Source: Hymenobacter coccineus (GTDB lineage Bacteria > Bacteroidota > Bacteroidia > Cytophagales > Hymenobacteraceae). From it: a stretch of 64,000 bases of DNA. Below, piece by piece: positions 1 to 8,590 of the stretch (positions are counted from its first letter, which is position 1; every line of letters begins with the position of its first letter). The position numbers and the translations under genes are program-made. The DNA lies in NCBI RefSeq assembly GCF_001816125.1, contig NZ_MDZA01000222.1, positions 28,923-92,922 of the forward strand, read 5' to 3'. Under the pieces are notes generated by a model. That model worked only from the letters and a program-made list of their open reading frames with translations, was not told the origin of the DNA and made no database searches.

Positions 1-488
1 TGGTAGCCCTGCGCCTTCAGCTCGAAGATGGTTTCGAATAAATTAAGTGGCTCGTTCAGGTACGACGTCTCGAACAGCAGGTAGCGCTGGGGCCCCCCAA
101 AGGTGAGCATCTCGGTGCCATCCGTCAGCTTTTGCCCCAGAAACTCGTCGAGGTAATACTCCGCCGCGCACTCCAGCACCACATCGCCCAGGCCCGCGGC
201 GGCGGCCGCCGTGCGCAGCAGCCCCAGGGCCCCCCGGATGCTCTCGGGCGTGTTTTTGTAAAAATCGCCCATGATGTGGGGCGTCATCACCAACCGCGTA
301 AACCCCAACCGGCGCAGCTCGCGCAGCAGGGCCAGCGCGTCTTCCAGCGTCGCCGCACCATCGTCGAGGCCCGGCAGCAGGTGCGAGTGCATGTCGGTGC
401 CCAGCGCCGCCAGGGCCCCATCCGGCGCGGGGCCCGCGGCAACGGGTGCGGCGGCCGGGCCAAAAAGCCGTTGCCAAAAAGTAGCCAT
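1..488 (-). CDS. PHP-type tyrosine-protein phosphatase (CpsB/YwqE-like), 3' part missing
   Basis: The protein begins MATFWQRLFGP and reaches a DMHSHLLPGLDDGA motif around residues 32-45, the metal-binding signature of the PHP-fold phosphatases that dephosphorylate bacterial tyrosine kinases. A second metal-site segment, MTPHIMGDFYKNTPESI, follows near residue 68. About 162 codons are visible; family members are about 240-260 residues, so the C-terminus lies beyond base 1. The ATG at 488 follows the Wzc gene by 27 bases on the same strand. By family knowledge this enzyme is the partner that resets the autophosphorylated tyrosine cluster of the kinase, letting capsule or exopolysaccharide polymerisation cycle. 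Function is inferred from motif and context. Confidence 0.85.
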   Translation of the reverse strand, partial: MATFWQRLFGPAAAPVAAGPAPDGALAALGTDMHSHLLPGLDDGAATLEDALALLRELRRLGFTRLVMTPHIMGDFYKNTPESIRGALGLLRTAAAAAGLGDVVLECAAEYYLDEFLGQKLTDGTEMLTFGGPQRYLLFETSYLNEPLNLFETIFELKAQGY

Positions 489-515
489 CGGTATAGGTCG
501 GGGCCCTGAAAAGAC

Positions 516-3011
516 CTACTTAAAGAGGCGGCCCAGCTTCTGCGCCAGCGTGGGGGGGGGCGCCGAGCCGTGGTCCTCGTAATAGCCTTGGCCGTACGTG
601 CCGCTACCGTAGCCGTACCCGTACCCGTACCCGTAGCCATACGCGCCCTTCGACTGGGCATCGTTGAGAATAGTGCACATGCGGGTGAGGTTATTGGTGC
701 GCATCAGGCGGTTCATATTCTTAATGAAGGCCTTGCGGGAGTAATCGGCCCGCACAATGTAAATCGGAATATCGGCCCGCCGCATGATCAGAATGCCGTC
801 GGTTACCAGCCCCACCGGCGGCGTGTCGATCATCACCACATCGTAGCTTTCATACAACTCATTCAACATCTGGTCGAACCGGGGGCTGAGGATGAGCTCG
901 GACGGGTTAGGTGGCGTGGGCCCCGCCGAGATGAATTGCAGCGCGTCGATGGACGTGTGCTGAATGCATTCCGCCACCGAGTGCCGGTCAATCAGGATGG
1001 TGCTCACGCCCTTCACGTTTTCCGCCCCAAACGCCAGGTTCACCTTCGGCTTGCGCATGTCGAGGTCGAGCACAATCACGCGCTGCCCCGACATGGCAAT
1101 AATACCGGCCAGGTTAACCGTGACAAACGTTTTGCCCTCGCCCGATATCGTGGACGTCACCGAAATCAGCCGCTTTTTCTTGGCAGAGCTGATGAAGTCC
1201 AGATTGGTGCGAATGGAACGGATGGCTTCGGAAATGGCCGATTTGGGGTTGTCGTTCACCACTAGGCGCGACACCTCCATCTTTTCCTTGTCGTAGGTGG
1301 GAATCACGCCCAACACGGCGGCCTGGGTGCTACGCTCCAACTCGCGGGTGTTCGTGATGGTGTTGTGCAGCAGGTACCGCACGGCTATCAGCCCAAGCCC
1401 TAGAAACAGGCCCCCGGCCAGCCCAATGGCGTAAACCATAAGCCGAACCGGCGAAATAGGTACCCGCGGTTCTGAAGCAGGAAACAAAATCTGGAAGTCA
1501 GCAGTGGTGCCGGCTTTTTGGATGTTGTAATCTACTTTTTTGCCCATCAGCATGGTGTACGTTCCCTCGGCCAAGGCGAGCGGACGTTGCAAGCGGGCCT
1601 GCTCGGTAGCCCGGCTAGGCAGCCCCTGTTGCTTAGCGTCAAGCTTGTTTTGCTGCCGGTCGAGCAGCGCGATTCTGTTGGCTAAAGCTTTGCGCGCCTG
1701 CGTAATCTGCCGTAAAATACTACTCAAGGTGTAATCCATCTGCGCATTCTTCTGCTGCACGGCCTCGGTGGCCCCAGTATAAGAGCGCCTTACCCGCTCC
1801 TGGTCCCACTGCATGCCGTTGAGTTGACCCAACAGTTGGCTCAGCACGGGGTCGTTGATGTCTCCTAGGCCCGGGATGCTTTGCTCTACCGTCTCCTCCT
1901 CGTTCCGGGTAATGTGGGTTTGCTGCACCATACGGGATATGTCGCTCAGCAACACAAGGTTTTGGTTCAGCTTCAGCCGTTGCTCCTCTAAGTCCTCGCC
2001 CTTGGCAGCTAGCGCCGCCACCTCCGACCTCACGTCGTACGTCTTCGTTTGTTCAACAAAACCTTGGTAGCGGTTCTCGGCACGCTCCAAATTATCGTAA
2101 TTAACTTCAAGCTGTTGGTCGAGGTAGCGAAGCGTGCGGGCGGTGTTTTCCTGCTCGCGCAACACCTTAGCCCGCTGGTACACCGTATCAACCTTATTGA
2201 CGATGCGCTGGGCCTTCCTAGGGTTGAAGTCTGTAAAAGAAATCTGGATGGTGTTTGCGTCGGCGCTCGAAATATCGACGGCCAGATTTTTTTCTAAGTA
2301 GGCATTTACCGTGCCTTGGTCTTGGATGGTGAAATGGTATTTTGCAGCTAAGGATGCGGGCCCAAAGTATTGCGTTGGCGTCACCTTCAAATCGAGGCCA
2401 GGTAGCGTTACCTGTTTCCCAAGCTCATACTCCCCATCCAAGGCTGTTCCCGGTCCGCTGTAGCTAATGCTGTAGCGCGTAGCACTGATAAATGCTAGGC
2501 TGATTTTTTGGTTATACAGCCCTTCGTCTTTAACTGTATACGCAATCCGGAACGGTGAAATACCATACAGCTCGCTTTCCAGTACCGTGCCTTGTACGTA
2601 ATAATTCACGTACAAATCCAGCGAATCGCGCAGTTGTCTATAGATAATTTCTGATTTAATCAACTGAACCTCACCAGCTAGCTTGCTGCCAGCGCGGGGA
2701 TCAGCAGTAGGCCCACCTAGCCCCACTACACCAGCTTCGCTGCGTTGGTCTATCTTAAGCAGCGAAGTAGACTTAAATACCGGTTTAGTGTAACGTAAAT
2801 ACAGCCAAGCTGCGGACCCTCCTAGGCCTAACAGCAATAGCAGCCACAGCAAGCTGCGCCGCGCCACCAGTGCCAGCGTGGATAAATCCAGCCCACCATC
2901 GGCTTCTTCGTCGGCCGCCACGCCAACGGTTGCGGCAGTAGGTGGCTCCGTGCCACCGTCGATGGCGTTGCGGATAAGAGCCTCTAGCTCCGCATTCTCG
3001 TTTATAGCCAT
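516..3011 (-). CDS. wzc: Wzc-type polysaccharide co-polymerase / BY-family tyrosine autokinase
   Basis: This 831-residue protein is an inner-membrane chain-length regulator fused to a cytoplasmic tyrosine kinase. The first membrane helix is at about residues 53-74, a long periplasmic Wzz/GNVR coiled-coil region follows, and a second helix lies near 525-548. The kinase has Walker A (SGEGKTFVTVN, about 622), Walker A' (VIVLDLDMRKP, about 645) and Walker B (VVMIDTPPVG, about 727). The C-terminus is an extreme Gly-Tyr run followed by GTYGQGYYEDHG, the expected autophosphorylation cluster. It sits between the export lipoprotein and the PHP phosphatase, so one operon makes, exports and switches an extracellular polysaccharide. 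The tail is encoded by a hexamer repeat and followed by an eight-base homopolymer. Confidence 0.93.
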   Translation of the reverse strand: MAINENAELEALIRNAIDGGTEPPTAATVGVAADEEADGGLDLSTLALVARRSLLWLLLLLGLGGSAAWLYLRYTKPVFKSTSLLKIDQRSEAGVVGLGGPTADPRAGSKLAGEVQLIKSEIIYRQLRDSLDLYVNYYVQGTVLESELYGISPFRIAYTVKDEGLYNQKISLAFISATRYSISYSGPGTALDGEYELGKQVTLPGLDLKVTPTQYFGPASLAAKYHFTIQDQGTVNAYLEKNLAVDISSADANTIQISFTDFNPRKAQRIVNKVDTVYQRAKVLREQENTARTLRYLDQQLEVNYDNLERAENRYQGFVEQTKTYDVRSEVAALAAKGEDLEEQRLKLNQNLVLLSDISRMVQQTHITRNEEETVEQSIPGLGDINDPVLSQLLGQLNGMQWDQERVRRSYTGATEAVQQKNAQMDYTLSSILRQITQARKALANRIALLDRQQNKLDAKQQGLPSRATEQARLQRPLALAEGTYTMLMGKKVDYNIQKAGTTADFQILFPASEPRVPISPVRLMVYAIGLAGGLFLGLGLIAVRYLLHNTITNTRELERSTQAAVLGVIPTYDKEKMEVSRLVVNDNPKSAISEAIRSIRTNLDFISSAKKKRLISVTSTISGEGKTFVTVNLAGIIAMSGQRVIVLDLDMRKPKVNLAFGAENVKGVSTILIDRHSVAECIQHTSIDALQFISAGPTPPNPSELILSPRFDQMLNELYESYDVVMIDTPPVGLVTDGILIMRRADIPIYIVRADYSRKAFIKNMNRLMRTNNLTRMCTILNDAQSKGAYGYGYGYGYGYGSGTYGQGYYEDHGSAPPPTLAQKLGRLFK
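606..642 (-). repeat. Hexanucleotide repeat encoding Gly-Tyr run in Wzc
   Basis: On the coding strand the unit GGGTAC or GGCTAC is repeated about six times without interruption, giving alternating Gly-Tyr near residues 790-801. The central copies are identical. Loss or gain of one unit changes the number of tyrosines without breaking the frame. Confidence 0.85.
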
Positions 3012-3076
3012 TTTGATGGGTTTGATAATTCTATTATAATCAATAATTGTATAAAAAGATGTTTTGCCGATTCTTA

Positions 3077-3988
3077 TTATTTGCTATTGTTAATAACCAA
3101 GTAAGTAATTGTAATAACCAGTGAAGTAATACTGGCTGCAAACCCGATAATGGGTGCCGAATCAGTCAGGTTTTCCAATAATGGGCGGCGAATTGGATCG
3201 ATGTAAATGACATCGTTTGGCTCCACTTGCAAATTGGCGCGCCGCATACCGGAAATTGTGGTCAGGTCTATCTGCTCTATCTGAGGATATTTCAAATTGC
3301 CCCGGATAATGCGAATATTGTCAGCCCGGCCACCGTACCTATACAAGCTACTACCACCCCCGCCCCCGCCGTCTACGCCGCCGGCTAGGGCCAGCACTTC
3401 GAGCAGGTTCATGTTATCGTTCGTCAGCGGAATGACCCGGCCACCCTGGGACCCCAGTAAAATAATGCGGTTGTTGGTCACGCGCGTCATTACAAAAGGC
3501 TCAACGTAGTATTTGCCGTAGCTGATCTGGAGCACGCTGTCGGCCTGAAGCAGCGAAAGGCCACTCACCCTTACTCGGTTCACTAAAGGCAACCTGACAG
3601 TGCCATCGGCCTGCACCAAAAAAGAGGTTCCCGAGCCTTGCTGTCCGCCGCCCGACGAGCCACCGTTGGCGCCGGTCATTCCGGTAATGGGGGCCCCACC
3701 CGTACCGCCAAATTGCAACTCACCGTTGGGGTCCAGAATCCGCTCGCCTTTATTGGTGTTGACGCGGACTTCGAGGTAGTCGTTGGGTTGGATGAGGTAA
3801 TTGCGCGCTGTCCGGTTCACCGCTACTCGGAGCTTGGCTGTATCGATGGCCCGGCCGCGCTCGTCGGTGAGGCGGAACATGGTGCGCTGGTTGTAGTAGC
3901 GCGTCGAAGCACACGAAGAGAACAGCAGTGCGGTCAGCAGGCAGCCAAGGAAGAGTTGCCCGAAACGGCCGGAAATAGAAGGGGACAT
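3077..3988 (-). CDS. Polysaccharide export outer-membrane lipoprotein (Wza-like, SLBB)
   Basis: The product of about 303 residues starts MSPSISGRFGQLF and has a lipoprotein signal ending in LLFSSCAS, with the acylated cysteine near residue 26. A polysaccharide-export (Poly_export) domain follows (NYLIQPNDYLEVRVNTNKG), then SLBB-type segments (VRVSGLSLLQADSVL; IILLGSQGGRVIPL). The last 25 residues form a hydrophobic helix, as in Bacteroidota Wza relatives. By family knowledge it forms the outer-membrane exit for capsule or EPS. It is the first gene of the operon, 65 bases before wzc. An ATG nine bases upstream (3997) is also possible; I prefer 3988 because it gives a normal lipoprotein signal. 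Confidence 0.9.
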   Translation of the reverse strand: MSPSISGRFGQLFLGCLLTALLFSSCASTRYYNQRTMFRLTDERGRAIDTAKLRVAVNRTARNYLIQPNDYLEVRVNTNKGERILDPNGELQFGGTGGAPITGMTGANGGSSGGGQQGSGTSFLVQADGTVRLPLVNRVRVSGLSLLQADSVLQISYGKYYVEPFVMTRVTNNRIILLGSQGGRVIPLTNDNMNLLEVLALAGGVDGGGGGGSSLYRYGGRADNIRIIRGNLKYPQIEQIDLTTISGMRRANLQVEPNDVIYIDPIRRPLLENLTDSAPIIGFAASITSLVITITYLVINNSK

Positions 3989-4068
3989 GCAGACCAAAAA
4001 GGTGCTGATAATAGGAATGATTTAACGGAACGTTCGTCGGGGATTAGCAGAATGCTCCTGAAAAGCTT

Positions 4069-4076
4069 CAAAAGTA
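4069..4076 (-). promoter_or_regulatory. -7 box for the polysaccharide export operon
   Basis: The minus strand reads TACTTTTG, an exact TAnnTTTG match, about 80 bases upstream of the export lipoprotein start. No TTG at ideal spacing was seen. Confidence 0.55.
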
Positions 4077-4152
4077 ACACGTTTGCTTCATGCGGCTGAT
4101 GCAATGCGTTATATATGGGAGGCAACCTTAAGATTTTCAACTGGTAGGGGCG

Positions 4153-4160
4153 TACTTTTG
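4153..4160 (+). promoter_or_regulatory. -7 box for acyl-CoA dehydrogenase
   Basis: TACTTTTG matches TAnnTTTG exactly and lies about 78 bases before the chosen ATG. It is divergent from the EPS promoter 77 bases away, so the two units share one intergenic control region. Confidence 0.55.
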
Positions 4161-4238
4161 CGTATCACGAACTAGCGTTAGTTAGCTGTGCGTTTTAGTC
4201 CTGATTCTTATTCTCTTATTCCCACCCATCACTTGCTT

Positions 4239-5378
4239 ATGGAAGCCGTAGCCACCGAGAACCAAACCCTGATTGCGCAAATGGTGCGCGACTTTGGGGC
4301 CCAGTACATTCAGCCCCACATCATGGAGTGGGACGAAAGCCAGGAGTTTCCCCGCGACGTGTTTCGCCGGTTGGGCGAGCTGGGGCTGATGGGTGTGCTG
4401 GTGCCCACCGAGTACGGTGGGGCCGGCTTTGGCTATCCCGAGTACGTGACGGCCATTGCCGAGTTGTCGCGCATCGACGGCAGCATTGGCCTGAGCATGG
4501 CGGCGCACAACTCGCTGTGCACAGGCCACATCTTGCAGCACGCCTCGGAAGCTCAGAAGCAGCAGTACCTGCCCCGCCTGGCCTCGGGCGAGTGGCTGGG
4601 GGCCTGGGGCCTCACCGAGCCCAACACGGGCTCCGATGCCGGCAACATGCGCACCACGGCCACGCTCGACGGCGACGCCTACGTGCTGAACGGGGCCAAA
4701 AACTTCATTACCCACGGCAAGTCCGGCGACGTAGCCGTGGTCATTGCCCGCACCGGCGAGGTGGGCGACTCGCACGGCATGACGGCCTTCATCGTGGAGC
4801 GCGGCACGCCGGGCTTCGCGGCCGGACGCAAGGAGAATAAGCTGGGCATGCGCGCTTCCGAAACCACGGAAATGATTTTCACCGATTGCCGCGTGCCCGT
4901 GGCGAACGTCATCGGCGCGGTAGGGGAGGGATTTGTGCAGTCGCTGAAGGTGCTCGACGGTGGGCGCATTAGCATTGCAGCCCTCAGCCTGGGCATTGCC
5001 CAGGGGGCCCTGGACGCGGCCATCCAGTACAGCAAGGAGCGCCAGCAGTTCAACAAGCCCATCAGCCAGTTCCAGGGCATCGCCTTCAAACTGGCCGACA
5101 TGGCCACCGAAATCGAAGCCGCTCGCCTGCTCACCTACCGCGCCGCGGAGATGAAGGACGCCGGCCTGAACGTGAACCGCGAATCGGCCATGGCCAAGCT
5201 CTACGCCTCCGAGGTGAGCGTGCGCGTGGCCAACGAAGCGGTGCAGATTTTTGGCGGCTACGGCTATACCAAGGACTACCCGGTAGAGAAGTTTTACCGC
5301 GACGCCAAGCTGTGCACCATTGGCGAAGGCACCAGTGAAATTCAGAAACTGGTAATTGCCCGCACGTTGCTGAAGTAA
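4239..5378 (+). CDS. Acyl-CoA dehydrogenase (short/medium-chain type)
   Basis: The 379-residue enzyme shows the full acyl-CoA dehydrogenase fold: an N-terminal helical domain ([18 protein letters not shown]), the FAD/substrate segment [15 protein letters not shown], and the C-terminal [22 protein letters not shown] and IGEGTSEIQ motifs. The glutamate in EGTSE matches the catalytic base of short-chain enzymes. It oxidises an acyl-CoA to the trans-2-enoyl-CoA with FAD, passing electrons to ETF. The reading frame is open upstream, but the ATG at 4239 matches the family N-terminus. No beta-oxidation genes flank it and the exact chain length cannot be told. Confidence 0.93.
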   Translation: MEAVATENQTLIAQMVRDFGAQYIQPHIMEWDESQEFPRDVFRRLGELGLMGVLVPTEYGGAGFGYPEYVTAIAELSRIDGSIGLSMAAHNSLCTGHILQHASEAQKQQYLPRLASGEWLGAWGLTEPNTGSDAGNMRTTATLDGDAYVLNGAKNFITHGKSGDVAVVIARTGEVGDSHGMTAFIVERGTPGFAAGRKENKLGMRASETTEMIFTDCRVPVANVIGAVGEGFVQSLKVLDGGRISIAALSLGIAQGALDAAIQYSKERQQFNKPISQFQGIAFKLADMATEIEAARLLTYRAAEMKDAGLNVNRESAMAKLYASEVSVRVANEAVQIFGGYGYTKDYPVEKFYRDAKLCTIGEGTSEIQKLVIARTLLK

Positions 5379-5396
5379 ATCAGTGATTTTGCCTGG

Positions 5397-5480
5397 TTGA
5401 CCGTGATTACGCTGATTTTTTCTGCTTAGCGATGGCTCTGGACTGGCCCGCTGAAAAAAAAACAGCGTAATCGCGGTTAA
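5397..5480. repeat. Imperfect inverted repeat, about 26-base arms (REP/MITE-like)
   Basis: The left arm (5397-5422) contains CCGTGATTACGCTGATTTTTTC and the right arm (5453-5480) its near-perfect complement, with a loop of about 30 bases. It lies between acyl-CoA dehydrogenase and rpsU and could also act as a transcription terminator. No second copy was seen in this window. Confidence 0.6.
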
Positions 5481-5498
5481 TCATTACTAATCAATGAT

Positions 5499-5506
5499 TA
5501 TCTTTG
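5499..5506 (+). promoter_or_regulatory. -7 box for rpsU
   Basis: TATCTTTG is an exact consensus match 50 bases before the rpsU ATG, predicting a leader of about 45 bases. No clear TTG at the right spacing is visible. Confidence 0.65.
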
Positions 5507-5556
5507 CGGCCCGATTTACTCGGCTTCCCGCCTGACATTTTTTCGAAATCCCTGAT

Positions 5557-5751
5557 ATGATCATCATCCAAATCAAAGACAACGAGTCGGTTGACCGCGC
5601 CCTGAAACGCTTCAAAAAGAAATTCGAGCGCACCGGTGTGCTGAAAGAGCTGCGTCGCCGCACGTTCTTCCAGAAGCCGAGCGTGACGGATCGCAAGCTG
5701 AAGCAGAAGGCTGTGTACAAGCTGGCCACCTACGGCACGCCCAACGAATAG
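5557..5751 (+). CDS. rpsU: 30S ribosomal protein S21
   Basis: This 64-residue basic protein ([19 protein letters not shown], then [19 protein letters not shown]) has the characteristic S21 sequence and length for Bacteroidota. S21 binds the 30S platform near the anti-Shine-Dalgarno end of 16S rRNA. It has its own promoter and is closed by a strong hairpin terminator before xerC. In many Bacteroidota rpsU is followed by xerC and hpf, as here. Confidence 0.96.
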   Translation: MIIIQIKDNESVDRALKRFKKKFERTGVLKELRRRTFFQKPSVTDRKLKQKAVYKLATYGTPNE

Positions 5752-5770
5752 GCTCCTGTTTTGTGGATAA

Positions 5771-5814
5771 AAAACCGGCTGGTTGGCCCCTTGGGGCCCG
5801 CCAGCCGGTTTTTT
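5771..5814 (+). terminator. Rho-independent terminator after rpsU
   Basis: AAAACCGGCTGG pairs with CCAGCCGGTTTT around a GC-rich inner stem (CCCCTTGGGG) and a T run follows. It lies 20 bases after the rpsU stop. Confidence 0.85.
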
Positions 5815-5903
5815 CGAATCGGCTAAGGCTAAATGCCGCGGGTAAATAAAAAAATAGTACTTTGGACGCCCGGCCCCACAAGCCGGGCTTTTTTGTTGTT
5901 CGC

Positions 5904-6782
5904 ATGGAGGCGTTTTTTGATTTTTTGCAGTTCGAGCGGCGCTACAGTCCGCACACTGTGCTTTCGTACCGCACCGACCTGGGCCAGTTTGCCGCTTACC
6001 TGCTGGCGGAAGGCGACGCGGAGGGCCCCCAGCAGGCCACGCACCACACCATCCGCGGCTGGGTGGTGGCCCTGATGCAGCAAGACCTGGACCCGCGCAC
6101 CGTAAACCGAAAAGTGGCTTGCCTGCGCTCGTACTACAAATTCCTGCTGCGTACCAACGCCATTGCGGCCAACCCCATGTTGCGCATCAAGGCCCCCAAA
6201 ATGGCTAAAAAGCTGCCCGAATTCGTGCCCGAGGCGGCGCTGAATGGGCTGCTGAACTCGTTTGAGTTTGAAGACTCCTTTGCCGGGCAACGCGACCAAC
6301 TGGTGCTGGAGATGCTGTACGGCACGGGCATCCGCCTCTCGGAGCTGCTAGGCATGGAGGCGGCCGATGTGAGCCTGCCCGGCGGCACGGTGCGCGTCAC
6401 GGGCAAGGGCAACAAGCAGCGCCTCGTGCCGCTTAACCCCACACTGCTGCAAGTATTGGCCAAGTACCAAGCCCGCCGGGCCCACGAGTTTGGGGCCCTG
6501 CCGGGGCCCCTGCTGCTCACCGATAAGGGCGCGCCGCTCTACGAAAAGCACGTGTACCGTACCGTGAAGCAATATTTGAGCACCGTCACCACGTCGGCGG
6601 CGCAGCAGCACCCGCACGCGCTGCGCCACGCCTTTGCCACGCACTTGCTAGGCAAGGGCGCCGACCTCAACGCCATCAAGGAACTGCTGGGCCACGCCAG
6701 CCTGGCGGCCACCCAGGTGTACACCCATATGTCCGTCGACCGCCTAAAATCCGTATTTGATCAGGCCCACCCGCGGGCTTAA
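5904..6782 (+). CDS. xerC: Tyrosine recombinase XerC-like
   Basis: The 292-residue protein has an N-terminal SAM-like core-binding domain (FFDFLQFERRYSPHTVLSYRTDL) and a C-terminal catalytic domain with the full set R (GTGIRLSELL, about 142), K (GKGNKQR), HxxR (HALRHAFATHL, about 237-240), H (LLGHASL) and nucleophile Y (QVYTHMS, about 272). Size and position next to rpsU and hpf fit the housekeeping dimer-resolution recombinase rather than a phage or island integrase; no att repeats or cargo are near. The ATG at 5904 places the core-binding domain at the N-terminus; an upstream in-frame ATG at 5862 lies in the post-terminator region and is less likely. Confidence 0.9.
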   Translation: MEAFFDFLQFERRYSPHTVLSYRTDLGQFAAYLLAEGDAEGPQQATHHTIRGWVVALMQQDLDPRTVNRKVACLRSYYKFLLRTNAIAANPMLRIKAPKMAKKLPEFVPEAALNGLLNSFEFEDSFAGQRDQLVLEMLYGTGIRLSELLGMEAADVSLPGGTVRVTGKGNKQRLVPLNPTLLQVLAKYQARRAHEFGALPGPLLLTDKGAPLYEKHVYRTVKQYLSTVTTSAAQQHPHALRHAFATHLLGKGADLNAIKELLGHASLAATQVYTHMSVDRLKSVFDQAHPRA

Positions 6783-6828
6783 ACGCGGGGTTTGCTAATT
6801 TCTTCACCCTCAATTCCTTCTTCGCCCT

Positions 6829-7131
6829 ATGAAAGTTCAGATGAATGCGGTGCATTTCACTGCCGACCAAAAGCTGCTCGATTTTATCCAGCAGCGGCTC
6901 AATAAGCTGGAAACCTTTTACGATAAAGTGACCGGCGGAGAAGTTATTTTGCGAGTCAATAACAAAGATGGCGCGGCCAATAAAACCGTCGAGATAAAGC
7001 TGCTGGTACCCGGCGGCACCCTGTTCAGCGAGGAAGATGCTACTTCGTTCGAAGCCGCGACCGATGCGGCCACCGAAAACCTGCGCCGCCAAATTGTGAA
7101 GCACAAGGAAAAAACCTTGCAAACCCACTAG
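6829..7131 (+). CDS. hpf: Ribosome hibernation-promoting factor, short form (HPF/RaiA family)
   Basis: The 100-residue protein (MKVQMNAVHFTADQKLLDF, LNKLETFYDKVTGGEVIL, ending RRQIVKHKEKTL) is the single-domain S30AE type that binds the 30S subunit in stationary phase and blocks translation. It lacks the C-terminal dimerisation domain of long HPF. It lies 46 bases after xerC, possibly co-transcribed with it, and ends at a bidirectional terminator shared with metK. Confidence 0.92.
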   Translation: MKVQMNAVHFTADQKLLDFIQQRLNKLETFYDKVTGGEVILRVNNKDGAANKTVEIKLLVPGGTLFSEEDATSFEAATDAATENLRRQIVKHKEKTLQTH

Positions 7132-7176
7132 TACCGAACCAACGGCCGGCGTCTGCCAACCGTCAGCCATCCACAT

Positions 7177-7218
7177 AAAAAAGGGGCCCCAACTGATTCA
7201 CTCAGTCGGGGCCCCTTT
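7177..7218. terminator. Bidirectional terminator between hpf and metK
   Basis: AAGGGGCCCCAACTGA pairs with TCAGTCGGGGCCCCTT with A and T tracts on the two outer sides, serving the convergent hpf and metK units. The stem contains two copies of the GGGGCCCC palindrome. Confidence 0.85.
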
Positions 7219-7244
7219 CGTTACCGAAAAACTAACCGCGGGCC

Positions 7245-8507
7245 TTACAGGCCGAAGGCTGCCTTGATTTTGGGCACGTAGTCGAGCTTTTCCCAAGTAA
7301 AGGTTTCGAAGATTTTTACCTCGCCATTGGGCATGGTGACTTGCTTGCTGCCGGGCGTGCGGCCCATATGGCCGTAGGCGGCGGTTTCACCGAAAATAGG
7401 ATTTTGCAGGCCTAGGCGCTGCACAATGGCGTAGGGGCGCAGGTCGAACAGCTCCTTCACCTTGCTGGCGATGGCGCCGTTGGACAGCGGTTTGCCGTCG
7501 GGCCCCAGCGCCTTAGTGCTGCCGTAAGTGTCTACGAACACACCCACCGGCTCGGCCACGCCGATGGCGTAGGCCACTTGCACGAGGGCGTGGTCGGCAA
7601 CGCCAGCGGCCACCAGGTTTTTGGCAATGTGGCGGGTGGCGTAGGCCGCCGAGCGGTCCACTTTGCTCGAGTCTTTGCCCGAGAAGGCACCGCCGCCGTG
7701 GGCCCCTTTGCCGCCGTAGGTATCCACGATGATCTTGCGGCCGGTGAGGCCTGAGTCGCCGTGGGGGCCCCCGATAACGAATTTGCCCGTGGGATTGATG
7801 TGGTAGGTGATGTCGTCGGTGAAGAGCTTCTGCACGTCGGGGCCCAAGCTGGCCAGCACGCGCGGTACGAGCACGGCTTGCACATCGGCCTTAATTTTAG
7901 CCAGCATGGTGGCCTCGTCGGCGTCGAACTCGTCGTGCTGGGTGCTCACCACGATGGTGTCGATGGCCTCCGGGGTGCCGTTGTCGGCGTAGCGAATCGT
8001 GACCTGGCTCTTGGCGTCGGGGCGCAGGTAAGGCATGTCGCGAGCCTCGCGCCGGATGGCGGCCAACTCTTGCAGCAGGCGGTGCGAGAGGTCGAGGGCC
8101 AGGGGCATGTAGTTGTCGCTCTCGCGGGTGGCGTAGCCAAACATCATGCCCTGGTCGCCGGCGCCCTGGTCTTCGGCCGTGGCGCGCACCACGCCCTGGT
8201 TGATGTCGGGCGACTGCTCGTGCAGGCGGTTCATTACCTCGCAGGTGTCGGCGTTGAAGAGGTACTCGGGCTTGTCGTAGCCAATGCGGCGGATGGTGGC
8301 CCGGATGAAAGGCTCGGCGTCCACGCGGGCCGTCGATTTGATTTCGCCGGCCACCAGCGCGAAATCGGTGGTCACCAGGGTTTCGCAGGCTACTTTGGCG
8401 GCCGGGTCCTGCCGCAGGTATTCGTCCAGGATGGCGTCGGAAATCTGGTCCGCAACTTTATCGGGATGGCCTTCCGAAACCGATTCGGAGGTGAACAGGT
8501 AGGGCAT
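7245..8507 (-). CDS. metK: S-adenosylmethionine synthase
   Basis: This 420-residue enzyme makes SAM from methionine and ATP. It opens with YLFTSESVSEGHPDKVADQ, has the ATP-binding ADQGAGDQGMMFGYA region and the loop GGGAFSGKDSSKVDRSAAY with the conserved lysines and arginine. Length is slightly above the usual 380-400 but typical for Bacteroidota. It has its own exact -7 box 76 bases upstream and ends at a terminator shared with hpf. The SAH hydrolase gene about 2 kb away completes the methyl cycle. No SAM riboswitch is recognisable in the short leader. Confidence 0.97.
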   Translation of the reverse strand: MPYLFTSESVSEGHPDKVADQISDAILDEYLRQDPAAKVACETLVTTDFALVAGEIKSTARVDAEPFIRATIRRIGYDKPEYLFNADTCEVMNRLHEQSPDINQGVVRATAEDQGAGDQGMMFGYATRESDNYMPLALDLSHRLLQELAAIRREARDMPYLRPDAKSQVTIRYADNGTPEAIDTIVVSTQHDEFDADEATMLAKIKADVQAVLVPRVLASLGPDVQKLFTDDITYHINPTGKFVIGGPHGDSGLTGRKIIVDTYGGKGAHGGGAFSGKDSSKVDRSAAYATRHIAKNLVAAGVADHALVQVAYAIGVAEPVGVFVDTYGSTKALGPDGKPLSNGAIASKVKELFDLRPYAIVQRLGLQNPIFGETAAYGHMGRTPGSKQVTMPNGEVKIFETFTWEKLDYVPKIKAAFGL

Positions 8508-8582
8508 AGAACGGGAAGAGAAGCAATAAAAAGCAAAAAAACCAACCGCTTACGCGGTCAAAGCCACCGCGTGGGCGAACGG

Positions 8583-8590
8583 CAAAACTA
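8583..8590 (-). promoter_or_regulatory. -7 box for metK
   Basis: The minus strand reads TAGTTTTG, an exact TAnnTTTG match overlapping the stop codon of the upstream methyltransferase gene. It predicts a leader of about 70 bases. Confidence 0.6.

Noticed and set aside
5904..6782. xerC as integrase of a mobile island
   Set aside because: Housekeeping context, normal length and no attachment repeats or cargo genes nearby.
8508..8590. SAM or SAH riboswitch upstream of metK or ahcY
   Set aside because: The leaders are about 70 and 30 bases and show none of the known riboswitch core motifs.
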